64,000 bases of DNA from Diploptera punctata (GCA_030220185.1 JASPKZ010007795.1:1080501-1144500), one strand, 5' to 3'. Counted from the first letter of the stretch, positions 11,735 to 22,654 are shown. Notes: a model not told the origin generated them from the sequence alone. Numbers and translations are program-made.

Positions 11735-13141
11735 TGAATCGTGATGTTTTCTTACCTCATACATCTATGTTTCTTTTTAACACAGCACTGCAGTATCGGC
11801 GACACTTTGTCGTCATCGTCAGCTGTTTTCACGACTGTCAATTTTTTTTCTCCTTTTGCCGGTAATTATCTAGACTGCCATCTGGTGTTCTTTTGAAGGA
11901 ATTCCTCTTCAAACTGCTATCTGGCGTTATTTTAAATGAATCATTTCCTAAACTGCTATCTGTTGTATTTTTGAAGAACTTAGTAATCAAGCTTGGTTCT
12001 TCCGGAATCTCAAAATTCATAGTTCTAGTATGGTTTTTTTGAATATATATTTTTTCCCAAACTGTTAAATCCAAAGGTTTAGATAGATGTTTTAAAAGTT
12101 TTGCTTCTTTTTCAATCCTATGATGCTCTAATAAACTATGTGCTGCTATAGCTGATTTTTCAATTTCTCCATTCTTCATGTTTCTGAAGTGCTCTTTTTT
12201 ACGAGTTTCCAAGTTCCTTTTTGTTTTTCCTATATATATCTTGTTGCAATCTTTGCAATCAATTTGATAAATCCCAGATTTTTTGTTGTCTGGGGTATTA
12301 CATTTATTATTAGTTAACAGCAGAATTACCCAGGCTGAATTTGTTAATTGGAGCTAATGTTATATTAAAATTTCTGAAAATTTTTTGAAACTTATTATGA
12401 ACTTCAGGATGGTAAGTGAATTTCTTGAATTTTACATCTTTCTTGGGACCATGATGTAAGGTGGTGTATTCCTGTAACCTTTTTTGTTGTTTGAATTTCT
12501 TTAATTTATTCTTTATAATGTCTTCATCGAAACCATTTATTTTAGCAACATGAACAATATGATTATTCCTTGTCAAAATCTTCTACATTAAGTGGAACAT
12601 TTAACAATCTGTGTAATAGACTATTGAAAATTGCATGTTTGTGTGTCAAATGATTAAAACCTGAAGATTTTATGTAGTTGTCAGTATGTGTGTCTTTTCT
12701 GTAAATGTTAAATTCAATTTTTTGCTGTTGTTCATTTCTTATTAAGTATAAGTCTAAAAAAGGAATCTTGTTATTTTGTTCCATTTCAATAGTGAATTTT
12801 ACTGACTCATCCTGAAGATTAAGCAATTTCAATGCATCTTGAATGTATTATTTATCAATCACAGCGATAATATCATCTACATATCTATACCAACACTTGA
12901 AAATCAAAGGATAAGCATTGGTGATATGTGATTCAAGATACCCCATAAATAAATTGGCTAAAAATGGAGAAAGTGGATTTCCCATTGCCAATCCTGAAAT
13001 TTGTCTATAACATTTTCCATTGAATGTGAAAAAGTTATTATCGATACAAATTTTAGTTAGTATTAGATACTCTTCTATGATTTCTGCCTTTAATTTTTGT
13101 GAATATAACCATTTTCTCAAAAATGCGAGCAATTTGATCAT
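11735..13141 (-). mobile_element. Penelope-like element PLE-A (RT + GIY-YIG), broken
   Basis: Read on the minus strand from 13141. The reverse transcriptase part has FTFNGKCYRQISGLAMGN, then SPFLANLFMGYLESH, then the active site RYVDDIIAV near 12850-12890. Next come FLDLYLIRNEQ and HTDNYIKSSGFNHLTHKHA (12563-12832). After a frame change comes FKKFTYHPEVHNKFQKIF. A GIY-YIG nuclease (SGIYQIDCKDC then KIYIGKTKRNL) lies near 12225-12285, and the C-terminal segment at 11838-12212. The domain order RT then GIY-YIG defines Penelope-like elements. At least three frameshifts break it, and the 5' third is absent because the palindrome junction lies at 13138. The 3' end carries the PLE-A hammerhead-like motif. 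Confidence 0.88.
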
Positions 13142-13965
13142 GTTGCTAAAATAAATGGTTTCGATGAAGACATTATAAAGAATAAATTAAAGAAATTCAA
13201 ACAACAAAAAAGGTTACAGGAATACACCACCTTACATCATGGTCCCAAGAAAGATGTAAAATTCAAGAAATTCACTTACCATCCTGAAGTTCATAATAAG
13301 TTTCAAAAAATTTTCAGAAATTTTAATATAACATTAGCTCCAATTAACAAATTCAGCCTGGGTAATCTGCTGTTAACTAATAATAAATGTAATACCCCAG
13401 ACAACAAAAAATCTGGGATTTATCAAATTGATTGCAAAGATTGCAACAAGATATATATAGGAAAAACAAAAAGGAACTTGGAAACTCGTAAAAAGAGCAC
13501 TTCAGAAACATGAAGAATGGAGAAATTTGAAAAATCAGCTATAGCAGCACATAGTTTATTAGAGCATCATAGGATTGAAAAAGAAGCAAAACTTTTAAAA
13601 CATCTATCTAAACCTTTGGATTTAACAGTTTGGGAAAAAATATATATTCAAAAAAACCATACTAGAACTATGAATTTTGAGATTCCGGAAGAACCAAGCT
13701 TGATTACTAAGTTCTTCAAAAATACAACAGATAGCAGTTTAGGAAATGATTCATTTAAAATAACGCCAGATAGCAGTTTGAAGAGGAATTCCTTCAAAAG
13801 AACACCAGATGGCAGTCTAGATAATTACCGGCAAAAAGGAGAAAAAATTGACAGTCGTGAAAACAGCTGACGATGACGACAAAGTGTCGCCGATACTGCA
13901 GTGCTGTGTTAAAAGAAACATAGATGTATGAGGTAAGAAAACATCACGATTCATTTAATTATTAT
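13139..13965 (+). mobile_element. PLE-A 3' half, right palindrome arm
   Basis: This is the inverted copy of the GIY-YIG half of the minus-strand PLE-A. It starts abruptly at 13139 inside the coding region, so no reverse transcriptase is present in this orientation. GIYQIDCKDCNKIYIG is seen at about 13416-13465. A frameshift near 13495 leads into 13517-13870. The 3' end carries CTGACGA (13867-13873) and a CGAC/GTCG stem, but GATAC where GAAAC is expected. Confidence 0.88.
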
Positions 13966-14311
13966 TCCAATCTCCTTCTTCCAAATTTCTATCATCCATT
14001 GTAGTTCTGACATAGGTTTTCCGTTTCCACCTTAGTCTGCCACATTTATTTCTTCCAGGAGTTGACCATTGGTATATATATTTTTGGCCATCTTTCATTT
14101 TCCATTGTTTGTACCATTGAGGGTTAGTATGTACTAAACTACTGGCGATAAATTGTACTGCAGAAATGCAGGTTGTTGTATAATTCTGCATCTTCTTCTT
14201 TCTTTGCTCTACAACCCAGGAAGGGCTTTGGCTTCCTTCACAATGAGTATTAGGTCCAATTTTATTTTCTATATACATTAATGACATAACTGACTGCATT
14301 AAACATTGCAA
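13955..14311 (-). pseudogene. Possible LINE C-terminal fragment, right arm
   Basis: Mirror copy of the 118-codon frame at 11377-11733, identical in protein sequence. The same caution applies: the basic 'GRLRWKRK' stretch suggests a LINE C-terminus, but the family is not recognised. Confidence 0.35.
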
Positions 14312-15080
14312 ATATCATATCTACGTCGATGACATAAATTTATATACACACTAGACCGGAACAATTAAGCAACTTAATGAAGAACTTGACTCCATAGCAG
14401 TGTGAACAAAACAAACTAACCTTATTATAAATCTGGAGAAGTCACAAGCAATTGTCATCGACCATCAAAGTCTATTAAAGAAAATTGATTATTCATTGAT
14501 AATTTCTGTAAATATAAATCAAACTGAAATTCCGTTTAAACCTTCCGTGAAAAATCTTGGTGTATATTTTGCCAAAATCTTAGTTGGCAGGTTCACTTAA
14601 GAGACACTTGTAAAAAAATATATTCAATCTTCCATTCCCTAACACGATTGAAAAATTTCCTTCCTTCTTCATTGAAAAAAGTACTTGTCTAAACTTTTAT
14701 TATGTTGCAGTTTGATTATTGTGACTTACTCTTAACTGACATGAGTATCACATTCGGACAAAGACTGCAAAGTCTTGACTCCCATTGGAAGACAGGCAAA
14801 AAAATACATTGCCTTTGCTTCTTATACAACACTTTGTCTACCTCGTCACCCCTTTATATTTCTACTCGCTTCCATTCGCCATTCTCTCACCATAACTTAA
14901 ACACATGTTCGAGAGAAAATTTAACTCTATATTGAACCTCTCACTATTCTTCATCCTTCCTTGTTTCAACCACCCGACACTGGAATTCCCTCCCCTTGTA
15001 TATTAAGAACTGCCCGACTCAAAAACAGTTCAAAGCCAAGGTCACTTCATATTTCCTTAGACAATATAATATATAACCGT
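14300..15080 (+). pseudogene. LINE C-terminal remnant, right palindrome arm
   Basis: Plus-strand partner of 10605-11390. It has LEKSQAIVIDHQSLL, then IPFKPSVKNLGVYF, then several stops, then STTRHWNSLPLYIKNCPTQ near 14970. This is the thumb and C-terminal region of a Jockey/CR1-type LINE. No active-site motif survives. Confidence 0.7.
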
Positions 15081-15483
15081 GTTCCATGTATTCTTTTGTT
15101 ATTCCTTTATATTTTTTAAACTTTTATTACCAAGCCAATTACTTAAACTAATTTTTTTTAATAACTTTATTGCTATTCGGCTAATCTTTGCTGTTTACTA
15201 TCATTATTAAATTTGACTATTCTTCTAACAAATTTTGGAATGATATTATTATTTAAACATTTCTTTATGAATCTGATGTCAGCTAGAGTTTTTTTTCTTT
15301 TTCTCTTTTAATTTCAAAAATTCCTTAATGCTCTTCTTTTGCTCAAAAAAATGTTTATTAAAGCTTTCAAAAGGATTTACATTTAACGAACTTTCGTCCG
15401 CCATTTTGAATTTTGTCGTCCTTGAGCAATCGTGATTATTCCCGTGACTTGACTTGTCTGATATATTTATATATTAAATTTGG

Positions 15484-15748
15484 GAATTTTTAACATTATG
15501 AGGTTCAATTAATAATAATTAAATGAATCGTGATGTTTTCTTACCTCATACATCTATGTTTCTTTTAACACAGCACTGCAGTATCGGCGACACTTTGTCG
15601 TCATCGTCAGCTGTTTTCACGACTCAAGTGATCAAGTGAGTCGTGAAAACAGCTGACGATGACGACAAAGTGTCGCCGATACTGCAGTGCTGTGTTAAAA
15701 GAAACATAGATGTATGAGGTAAGAAAACATCACGATTCATTTAATTAT
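15484..15748. repeat. PLE-A terminal foldback (right copy)
   Basis: Head-to-head PLE-A 3' ends centred near 15629, mirror partner of 9891-10215. Its right edge is the outer limit of the giant palindrome, where similarity stops at 15748. Confidence 0.85.
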
Positions 15749-15799
15749 TAACTTTATTGCTAATTTACAATCTATCTTGAAAAGACAATAAGTAAATTT

Positions 15800-17495
15800 G
15801 TTAAAAGACATAACTTGTTAGGAGAATACTGCCCATTGACAGCACTCCATTATACAACATTTTATGCGAAAATGAAAAGGAAGTTCTAATATTTTATTTC
15901 TTTTTAGTCTTGTTATTTCTTCACTGTTGTCTAGAAGATTGATTGCAAGATGATTAGGATGAACTTCTAGTCGCCTTAGATATCTAGTGCTGTACTTTTC
16001 TATTTCTTCTTTTACAGTAGCTATTTTTAAATCATGATGAATGGTGCATTGTTTACATACCATGGAGCAGCAACAATAAAACGAAGGGTCTTAGACTGAA
16101 ATCTCTGTAAAATTTCAATATTGGAATTGCTGGCAGTTCCCCATTATTGAATACCGTAAGTCCAAATAGGTTTGAGTATAGTTTTATATATTAGAAGTTT
16201 ATTTTCTAGACTCAGTTTTGATTTTGTGACCTATGAGCCAATTAAATTTTGATGTTTTTAGTTTTAATTCTGTACGTTTTTGTTGAATGTGTTTCTTCCA
16301 TGTTAAATGACGATCAAGATATATTCCCAAATACTTGACAGAATCATCTGTTGGAAGAGTTTTATTATTTAATGCTACAGTAGGACAGTTACCAGTTCTT
16401 GTTCCAAATGTAATGTGAATAGATTTATTTTCACTAGTTCGTATACCCCATGTAGTTAACCATTCTTCTGTCTTATTAAGTTGTTGCTGGAGGTGTTCAG
16501 ATGCTTGCCTAGCATCTTCATGTGAATAGAGCATGGCAGTATTATCAGCAAATGTAGCTACAAGTACTCCATTTATTTGTGGAAAATCAGCTGTATATAG
16601 AGTATATAACACAGGCCCCAATACAGAGCCTTGTGGAACTCAAGAAAATATACTGTAAAAACCAGATAATTCATCTTCATATTTGACTTGAAAAATTCTA
16701 TTACTAAGGTAAGAACAAAGTAACAAGTGATATGGTTGTGGAAGATATAACTTCAGTTTATACTGTAGTCCTACATGCCACACTTTATCAAAAGCCTGTT
16801 GAATATCCAAGAAAACAGCAGAACAATATTTCTTACTTTCTATAGTGTTCTCAATTTCATTTACAACTCTATGAACTTGTTCTATTGTACAATGATTGTT
16901 CTTCTCTTCTTCTTATTCCTTCCAAGTATTAGGCCAAGGCCTGTTACGATCCTATAGAAAATTTTCCCTCCAGCGTTTCATAGGACGGCCCAGTGATCTT
17001 CGTCCTCTTGGTATATAATTATAAATAGCTTTGGGGATCCGATTTGAACTCATTCTTTTAAGATGGTGTTTCCAATTTAGTTGGTACTGTTTAATATATT
17101 CCAAAATTGGCGTAGTCTTCAATTCTTTTAAGATATTGGTGTTCCTTTTCCGATCCCATCTGGTGTAACCCGCTGTTCTGCGCATGAATCTCATTTCACA
17201 AGCCGTTATTCTGCTTTGCCTTCTGGTCTTGCCTTCCTTTGGCCGGCAACCAATCGAAGGGACTATTATTATGCTTTCAAGTCTTATACAATGATTGTTA
17301 CGAAAACCAAACTGATGATCTGGCAAAATATTACTCTCAAGTAGAATTGGTTTTAATCTCTTTAAAATAAGTTTTTCAAATAATTTCGATAATATTGGTA
17401 ACAGGCTTATTGGGCGATATGAGGTCACTTCGTTTGGAGCTTTACCTGGTTTTAGAATCATAATTATTTGAGAAACCTTCCATTGTGAAGGAATA
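15800..17495 (-). pseudogene. Jockey-type LINE, minus strand, split by LINE-A
   Basis: Read on the minus strand from about 17495: IMILKPGKAPNEVTSYRPIS, LLPILSKLFEKLI, DHQFGFRNNH. After the LINE-A insertion come SAVFLDIQQAFDKVWH, a stop, PQGSVLGPVLYTLYTADFP, the active site VATFADNTAML (FADN for FADD, near 16540), and VKYLGIYLDRHLTWKKHI. The C-terminal part 15818-16063 keeps IATVKEEIEKYSTRYLRRL and HPNHLAINLLDN. These motifs are those of Jockey-clade reverse transcriptases. It lacks the endonuclease and has at least one stop (about 16642), so it is inactive. Confidence 0.9.
16901..17286 (-). mobile_element. LINE-A 3' copy nested in Jockey, 13-bp TSD
   Basis: The 13-bp repeat tacaatgattgtt is found at 16888-16900 and 17287-17299, exactly flanking this insert. 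The insert ends with the LINE-A C-terminus, including RFMRRTAGYTRWDRKRN, ELKTTPILEYIKQYQLNWKH and RSLGRPMKRWRENFL. Its upstream edge carries 'RLESIIIVPSIGCRPKEGK', which is shared with 18240-18310. LINE-A inserted after the Jockey copy. Confidence 0.92.
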
Positions 17496-17496
17496 G

Positions 17497-17549
<53 letters not shown>
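17497..17549. repeat. (ATT)n microsatellite
   Basis: About 17 att units adjoin the 5' side of the minus-strand Jockey LINE. Confidence 0.95.
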
Positions 17550-17639
17550 TACTACTATTTTTCTTTCTTTCACTTGTCAACTTTATATTGTGTAGTCTAT
17601 ATCTATTATGTATCATTAATCAACATGTAGATAATTCAT

Positions 17640-17735
17640 AATTATTATTGTATGTATAATTTAACCCTGGTGAAGTGGAAGAGAAGACCTTACGGTCTTA
17701 ACTCCATCAGGTAAAATAAATTAATTAATTAAATA
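17640..17735 (+). mobile_element. LINE or SINE 3' tail (ccttaaggcctt type)
   Basis: The segment with 'gaagtggaagagaagacc', 'ggtcttaactccatcagg' and then taaaataaattaatt repeats the tail unit also found at 21214-21300 (minus) and 44235-44290 and 44570-44630 (plus). It carries no coding sequence. Confidence 0.6.
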
Positions 17736-17739
17736 AATC

Positions 17740-18155
17740 TTCCTTTACTCATCTCTCTTCATGACTTCCTTTAATTCCATCCTGCTCATTACTTGAAGGT
17801 TTCATAACCAGGGTAATTTTATAAGGAGCTGTTGTCAGTACCATGCTTAACCAATCTTACATTCTAGGAGAGTGAATTTTCTGTCAGGATTGTCTCCCTT
17901 AGTTGACAAGTCCCATTAGTGTCGGGAACTTGCTTTTTCGCCCCTGCATGCTTAGCCATAAATTGTTGCCCAGGCACCATGACAAGGATTTGAATGTATT
18001 GTACCTGGTAGGAGTATGTGGCATTTATCAAATTTTAATGGTACATAATGTCAACAACTTATGCACCCTTCAGACACCTACTGCCCCTTTGGCTCCCAAC
18101 AATACTATATCTCTTTATTGTAACTTTTAAAAAGATAAAAAGTTATACTAAAATT
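17740..18155. other. No gene recognised
   Basis: A 75-codon plus-strand frame at 17903-18130 has no family resemblance. I see no repeat or inverted structure here. Confidence 0.3.
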
Positions 18156-18159
18156 CTTC

Positions 18160-18640
18160 TTCTTCCTTCCAAGTATTAGGCCAAGGCCTGTTATGATCCT
18201 ATAGAAAATTTTCACTCCAGCATCCTTCCGGGAAATTCTCGTATAAGACTTGAAAGCATAATAATAGTCCCTTCGATTGGTTGCCAGCCAAAGGAAGGCA
18301 AGACCAGTGATGGGGCTGCCATCTTATAGCCTCTGGTCAGGCTTTTCTGGAGAAGAAAAGAAAATAAAGGAAAGAAGAAATGGAAGAAAGGAAAGATTCT
18401 CTAGCCCTCGGATGCCCTAATAGTGTCGGGGTCGAAAAAACAAGAGTTAACCAAGAGAGGTTAGATAGTAAAGTTAAAAGAGTCTGGTATAAGTAAGTGG
18501 AAGAAAGGAAGAAATACCAGATCGGTTAAAGATAAAAGTAAGGAGCAAAACACAAGTAAGTGGAAGCAATGTTTTGCTCAGCTTGGGCACCTTGTGGTCG
18601 CCATCCACATATCCCCTAGATGGGGACCCCTGAGGGGTAC
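18160..18640 (-). mobile_element. LINE-A 3' end fused to a second repeat
   Basis: 18160-18310 repeats the LINE-A 3' end up to 'ggaaggcaagaccag'. It then passes into 'tggggctgccatcttatagcctctgg', which resembles the repeat near 40040-40090 ('gctataaggtagcagccctaccactag'). The mosaic suggests a SINE that shares, or has captured, the LINE-A tail. Confidence 0.5.
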
Positions 18641-18824
18641 TAAAATTAATACTGTAATTTTATTGGGGGGGGACATGCACTTTCTTTTGTGTTTTATTGA
18701 AATTCATGGTATGAGGGACCTTGTTAAATTGGACTTTCACTGTATATTATTATCATTAGTGGTAAAGAAACAATAAATAAAAAAAATATTACATTAAGAG
18801 AATCACTTTATAATCTTTCAACAG

Positions 18825-19085
18825 GTTGTACCAATTTTGAGAAAATATTCCGAAAGTGGAAGTAATTTATCAAGAGAATCAGTAGCAATAATAACAGCAA
18901 ATTTGTGTGTTGAAGCATTGGAGAATGTCATGCTTAATTATAAACTAGATTCTCAGCAAAAGCATTCATTATTATTGGAATTACATCATTATAAAGATCT
19001 GAGCAATTTAGCAGCAGTATTAAAGGAACTTGCTTCAAGAAATAGATTTGACGTTAATTGCTTCAAAATTAAATATTTTCAATTG
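18825..19085 (+). CDS. Host gene exon A (87 codons, phase 0/0)
   Basis: The acceptor cttt-caacag ends at 18824 and the donor gtaagt starts at 19086, so the exon is exactly 87 codons in phase 0. The translation starts VVPILRKYSESGSNLS, contains NLCVEALENVMLNYKL and LLLELHHYKDLSNLAAVLKE, and ends FKIKYFQL. The leucine-rich amphipathic pattern suggests an all-helical (HEAT-like) protein. It joins in frame to exon B. I considered helical-repeat DNA repair proteins of the FANCI/FANCD2 kind but cannot support a name. Upstream exons are not identified in this window. Confidence 0.85.
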
Positions 19086-19414
19086 GTAAGTTGTGTGTAC
19101 TTTTTTATATTTAAATGTTGTTATACTTGTAAATATTTCACCTAATTATTTTTATTGTGTGTTTTGATTCTGTTGTATGTTTTATTAGTTTTTTCCTTCA
19201 CACTTACAGATACAACACATTCACATACATCCAGACTGTGAATAGAATGCAGTTAATTTGCTTTAAAAAAATTACCTTGTAAAAAGGTAAAAATACAAAA
19301 AAAAATTATTCTACTTCATGTCCCTTGTGCACTATGTGAAAATCAAACCATTTCTTACTATCACCATGAATAAATAAACTTATGTAGTTGTTCAATGAAT
19401 GAATAAGTCACTTG

Positions 19415-20645
19415 TTTTCTTACCTCATAGTTTGTTTTCTTAAACATGGAAACTGCAGTTTTCAAGAAGACATCCCTCTCATTTTCAAGCGATATTATGA
19501 CTATATTTAAATTAATATTGGGAAATCAACAATCACGGAATTTCATCAGTGGACGCCATGACTGATGAAGGACATGATATTGTCTGAAACCGTCAGTATC
19601 AAAGAAGTTTGGAAATGTATGAGGTGAGTCAATTAAAATATGTTCTCCACTCACTATTAATGATATTATGACTACTGGATTTTTGTTGGAATCTCCATCT
19701 ATAACATTGCCATGTGGTGTTGATTTGATGAACTTTCAAATCAGGTCTATATATATATATATAGCATCTCTCAAACTGTCAATTCTAAAGGTTTTTCCAA
19801 ATGTTTTAGAAGTTTGACCTTTTTTTTTTTTTTCAATTTTATGACCATCCAAAAAAGTATGTGCTGCAATAGCTGATTTTTCAATTTCTAATATTTCTAA
19901 ACTGTTCCTTTGTGCGAGTGTCCAAATTCCTTTTTGTTTTTCCTATGTTTACTTTATTGCAGTCTTTACAACTAATTTGATAAATTCTAGATTTTTAACT
20001 TTCTGGGGTGTGTTCAATTTCTTATTGGTTTTTAATAGATAATCAAGGCTAAATTTATTTATTGGTGCCAATGTAATATTGAATTTCTTGATTTTTTTAA
20101 AAATTTGTTATGTATTTCAGGATGATAAGTAATTTTCTTGAATAGTTTTTCTTTCTTTGAATCAGATTGCAGGGTGGTGTATTCTTTTAATCTTTTTTGT
20201 TGTCTGAATTTCTTTAATTTATTTCCTTTTCAAAACCATTTAAATTAGCTGTGTTCAAAATGTGATTGTATTCTTTCTTAAAATCTTTTTCATTTAATGG
20301 AACATTTAATAATCTATATATCAAACTGTTGAAAATTGCATGTTTATGCGCAATATGATTGAAACCTGAAGACTTTATTATAATTGTCTGTATGAGTATT
20401 AGATCCATGAATTTCGAAATTCCCGATGAACAGGACCTGATCTCAAAGTTTGTCAAATCAACACCAGATGGCAATGTTATAGATGGAGATTCCAACGAAA
20501 ATCTGGTAGTCATAATATCGGTTGAAAATGAGAGGGATGTCCTCGTGAATACTGCAGTTCCCGTGTTTAAGAAAACATATAATATGAGGTAAGATAAGAA
20601 GTGACTTACTAATTCATTGAATTAAGAACATCATAATGTTATTTC
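19415..20645. mobile_element. PLE-B copy in foldback arrangement
   Basis: Minus-strand PLE sequence (about 19670-20397) meets plus-strand PLE C-terminal sequence (20398-20645). The minus part contains IIIKSSGFNHIAHKHAIFNS and LLNVPLNEKDFKKEYNHIL near 20230-20390. A decayed GIY-YIG region lies nearer 19900-20000, with Lys-Thr-Lys-Arg and stops. The plus part reads MNFEIPDEQDLISKFVKSTP and ends at a stop (20590), followed by TATGAGGTAAG and the tail 'catcataatgttatttccc'. A further inverted end lies at 19415-19500, followed by the ribozyme-like site at 19559. It is inactive. Confidence 0.8.
19559..19601 (+). ncRNA. Hammerhead-ribozyme-like motif, PLE-B
   Basis: The core CTGATGA (19562-19568) is exact. 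Stem II pairs AGGACA with TGTCT (one G bulged), followed by GAAA (19586-19589). Stem III is A-C with G-T, and the U-H position is T97-A98. Stem I pairs TGA (19559-19561) with TCA (19599-19601). The motif sits about 25 bp before a TATGAGGTGAG end motif. Hammerhead ribozymes are known from Penelope-like elements. Whether this copy cleaves is untested. Confidence 0.6.
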
Positions 20646-20647
20646 CC

Positions 20648-20936
20648 CTCATGAGCTAATGGTCAGTGTTTCTGATTATGAGGTCCTGGGTTCGATTCCC
20701 GGTCAAACCATAGAAATTTTCCTTAAAGGGAATCATTCCTGTGGTTGTCCATGGTCTGGAATTTAGGGTAAGAACTCCCCTGGCACTTCATTATCATTTA
20801 TCACCCATCGTATCATTGGGGTAATGTAACTCTGCCTTCTAGGCGCCCCACCTTCTGAAGTGAGTTAAAATTAAGCCAATGACAGGAAAGAACACTAGGA
20901 ATGTCGAAATGACAACCTAGGACATTGAATAAAAAA
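20648..20936 (+). mobile_element. tRNA-derived SINE S2 with 10-bp TSD
   Basis: The tRNA-like head has gctaatggtcagtg as a weak A-box and gggttcgattccc as a good B-box. The body ends 'gacattgaataaaaaa'. The direct repeat gttatttccc flanks it (20638-20647 and 20937-20946). It inserted into the 3' tail of PLE-B. Related pieces are at 9183-9386 and 48700-48845. Confidence 0.85.
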
Positions 20937-21213
20937 GTTATTTCCCATATTTAACTATGAATTATGTAATTGTTTTCTGAGAAAACCAAATGTATAAGAT
21001 ATCTTGATTATATTTACCCAAGGAATTTGCACTTACTGTGTATTTTTTACAGAATTTGGGTAATTCTCATTTTTGTAATATAAAACAAAAATGTTTAGTA
21101 ATTTTATGCATATTATTATTAAAGAAAGATATACTCATATAAATAAGTAAGAGTTTACTATAAATGTGTTATGATTGAAGTCTAATTAGGGCATGTAAGA
21201 TTTATGACCAAAG

Positions 21214-21300
21214 ATATAATAATAATAATAATAATAATAGCTTTATTTTACCTGGCAGAGTTAAGGCCTTAAGGCCTTGTCTACCACTCAACCAGGATGG
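21214..21300 (-). mobile_element. LINE or SINE 3' tail (ccttaaggcctt type)
   Basis: An (aat)n run is followed by ctttattttacctggcagag and 'ttaaggccttaaggccttg'. This is the reverse complement of the tails near 17640, 44235 and 44570. Confidence 0.6.
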
Positions 21301-21468
21301 TAAGGATGATGGCCATATGACTGTATCAAGAAATAATGGCATGTCACATAATTAACATAGTTTGGACAATTCTTGAATAAAGGAGAGATGTGCTTTAAAT
21401 ATTAATTCTATTAATATAATTATACATTATTTTGCATCTAACTCACTTTTGTGCTCTTATTTTTTCAG

Positions 21469-21542
21469 AAGCATCTTCCTTTAGAAATATTATGGCATTT
21501 TCATTGCCTCAATATTGTCCGATTCCCTAATTACATTTACAA
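21469..21542 (+). CDS. Host gene exon B (74 nt, phase 0/2)
   Basis: The acceptor has a long pyrimidine tract ending ttttttcag (21468), and the donor gtaagt starts at 21543. In the phase inherited from exon A it reads KHLPLEILWHFHCLNIVRFP then NYIY plus two bases (AA). The next codon is completed by the T that opens exon C, giving asparagine. Exact phase agreement across a 16-kb intron is strong support. Confidence 0.85.
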
Positions 21543-21585
21543 GTAAGTATTCAAGAAAATTGGTATTTTTAGGAAGTAACTCTAT

Positions 21586-21816
21586 GGGTGGATTTCTCAA
21601 CCGAAGTCTAAACCACAACCATGGTTTTCTGATTATTTATTGTTTCCATAATAACCATAAATGACTGAAAATTCACAGAAATTGTTACGAAACCATAGAC
21701 GTGATTCAGACATTTGTTTTAGGAATTAACAGCCGTAGATTTTAAGTTTTTATGGTTGTTATGGAAACAATAAAAAACCGCAGTCGTGGTTTAGACTTTG
21801 GTTGAGAAATCCACCC
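21586..21816. mobile_element. MITE with long TIRs, 3-bp TSD
   Basis: The termini gggtggatttctcaacc and ggttgagaaatccaccc are perfect inverted repeats at the tips. They extend with mismatches through 'aagtctaaacca' and a 'tgtttccataa'/'ttatggaaaca' pair. TAT flanks both sides (21583-21585 and 21817-21819). It is 231 bp and non-coding. The 3-bp TSD would suit a PIF/Harbinger-type mover, which is an inference. Confidence 0.85.
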
Positions 21817-21935
21817 TATGAGATTTATTAAATTAATATGTATATATATATATATCCAGTTTTTAACAATGTTGACACATTTTTTCTGGCACCAATGATT
21901 TGTCTTCAATTTCGTTTAATAATTTTCCTCCATTC

Positions 21936-22205
21936 GTTAAGTCTCGTAGACTGCGATGGGCAGGACATGTTGCACGTATGGGGAATGAAAGACGTGCATG
22001 GAAGCTTCTTGTAGGAAAGCCAGAGGGAAAACGCCCAGTTGGTAGACCAAGAATGAGGTGGGAGAACAACATTAACTATGATTTGAGGGAAGTAGATTAT
22101 ACAGGGAATGATTGGAAAGCATTAGCTCAGGATAGGGATGTATGGAGAGCTTATGTCCGCGCGGCCATGAACCTACGGGTTCGATAGTGCCAGTGAGTAA
22201 GTAAG
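21936..22205 (+). mobile_element. LINE-C 3' fragment with 16-bp TSD
   Basis: The repeat taattttcctccattc flanks it exactly (21920-21935 and 22206-22221). The frame reads LRWAGHVARMGNERRAWKLL, GKPEGKRPVGRPRMRWENNI, NYDLREVDYTGNDWKALAQD and stops after NLRVR. It then runs through tagtgccagtga into gtaa repeats. The element is strongly 5'-truncated with an open frame. A longer minus-strand copy is at 52421-52880. Confidence 0.92.
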
Positions 22206-22339
22206 TAATTTTCCTCCATTCATCTCTATTATAACACAGTTCTTCCTCTATTTACCAATCCTTCAAAGTTTCTCTAATCCCTTGAATCCACGTGAGATTT
22301 GGTCGTCCTTTCCTATTAAATTAATATTATTATTATTAT

Positions 22340-22640
22340 TAAATTAATATTAAGAAGCTAAAGCTGTTACTATGATAGAAATAAGTAAATTCATGAACAC
22401 AACTAAATTATTGTAATCAATGGTAAAGATAAAAATTTTTGCCTGAACCATGAATTGAACCCCGAACCTTCAATTTTCCATGCTGATGCTCTGACCACTG
22501 AGCTAATTCAGACTTCATTCCCATCCAAGCATAAATCCTTCCTTTACCTTACTCTCTTGGTCCCACATTCAAATGCAATTAATGGCTTCTACATTAAGAA
22601 GACATGAAAGGACTCCACATAGCTATAGCATTATTTATTA
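22340..22640 (-). repeat. tRNA-like unit (family V), degenerate
   Basis: Minus-strand tRNA-like sequence with a damaged B-box (gaattgaacccc) lies at about 22448-22520. It ends with 'attaagaagacat', like other tRNA-like units here. Its left flank 'aagctgttactatgatagaaataag' recurs at 22865-22935 and near 27965-28035, next to another such piece. Confidence 0.55.
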
Positions 22641-22654
22641 AATTAATATTAAGA

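Larger units (their letters stand above)
9937..15748. repeat. Giant palindrome, arms about 2.6 kb
   Basis: The left arm 9937-12552 is the reverse complement of the right arm 13139-15748, with a 586-bp unpaired spacer 12553-13138. Paired coordinates sum to 25691 near the centre and 25685 at the outside, so only a few short indels separate the arms. Three mirrored frame pairs show it: 11377-11733/13955-14311, 10750-10983/14702-14935, and 11838-12212/13517-13870. The arms include LINE sequence beyond the PLE end. This is therefore an inverted duplication of a composite segment, not one PLE. The near-identity implies recent origin, gene conversion, or an assembly artefact. Confidence 0.9.

Noticed and set aside
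17903..18130. 75-residue plus-strand ORF as an upstream exon of the host gene
   Set aside because: I found no good acceptor/donor pair and no helix-rich pattern like that of exons A-F.
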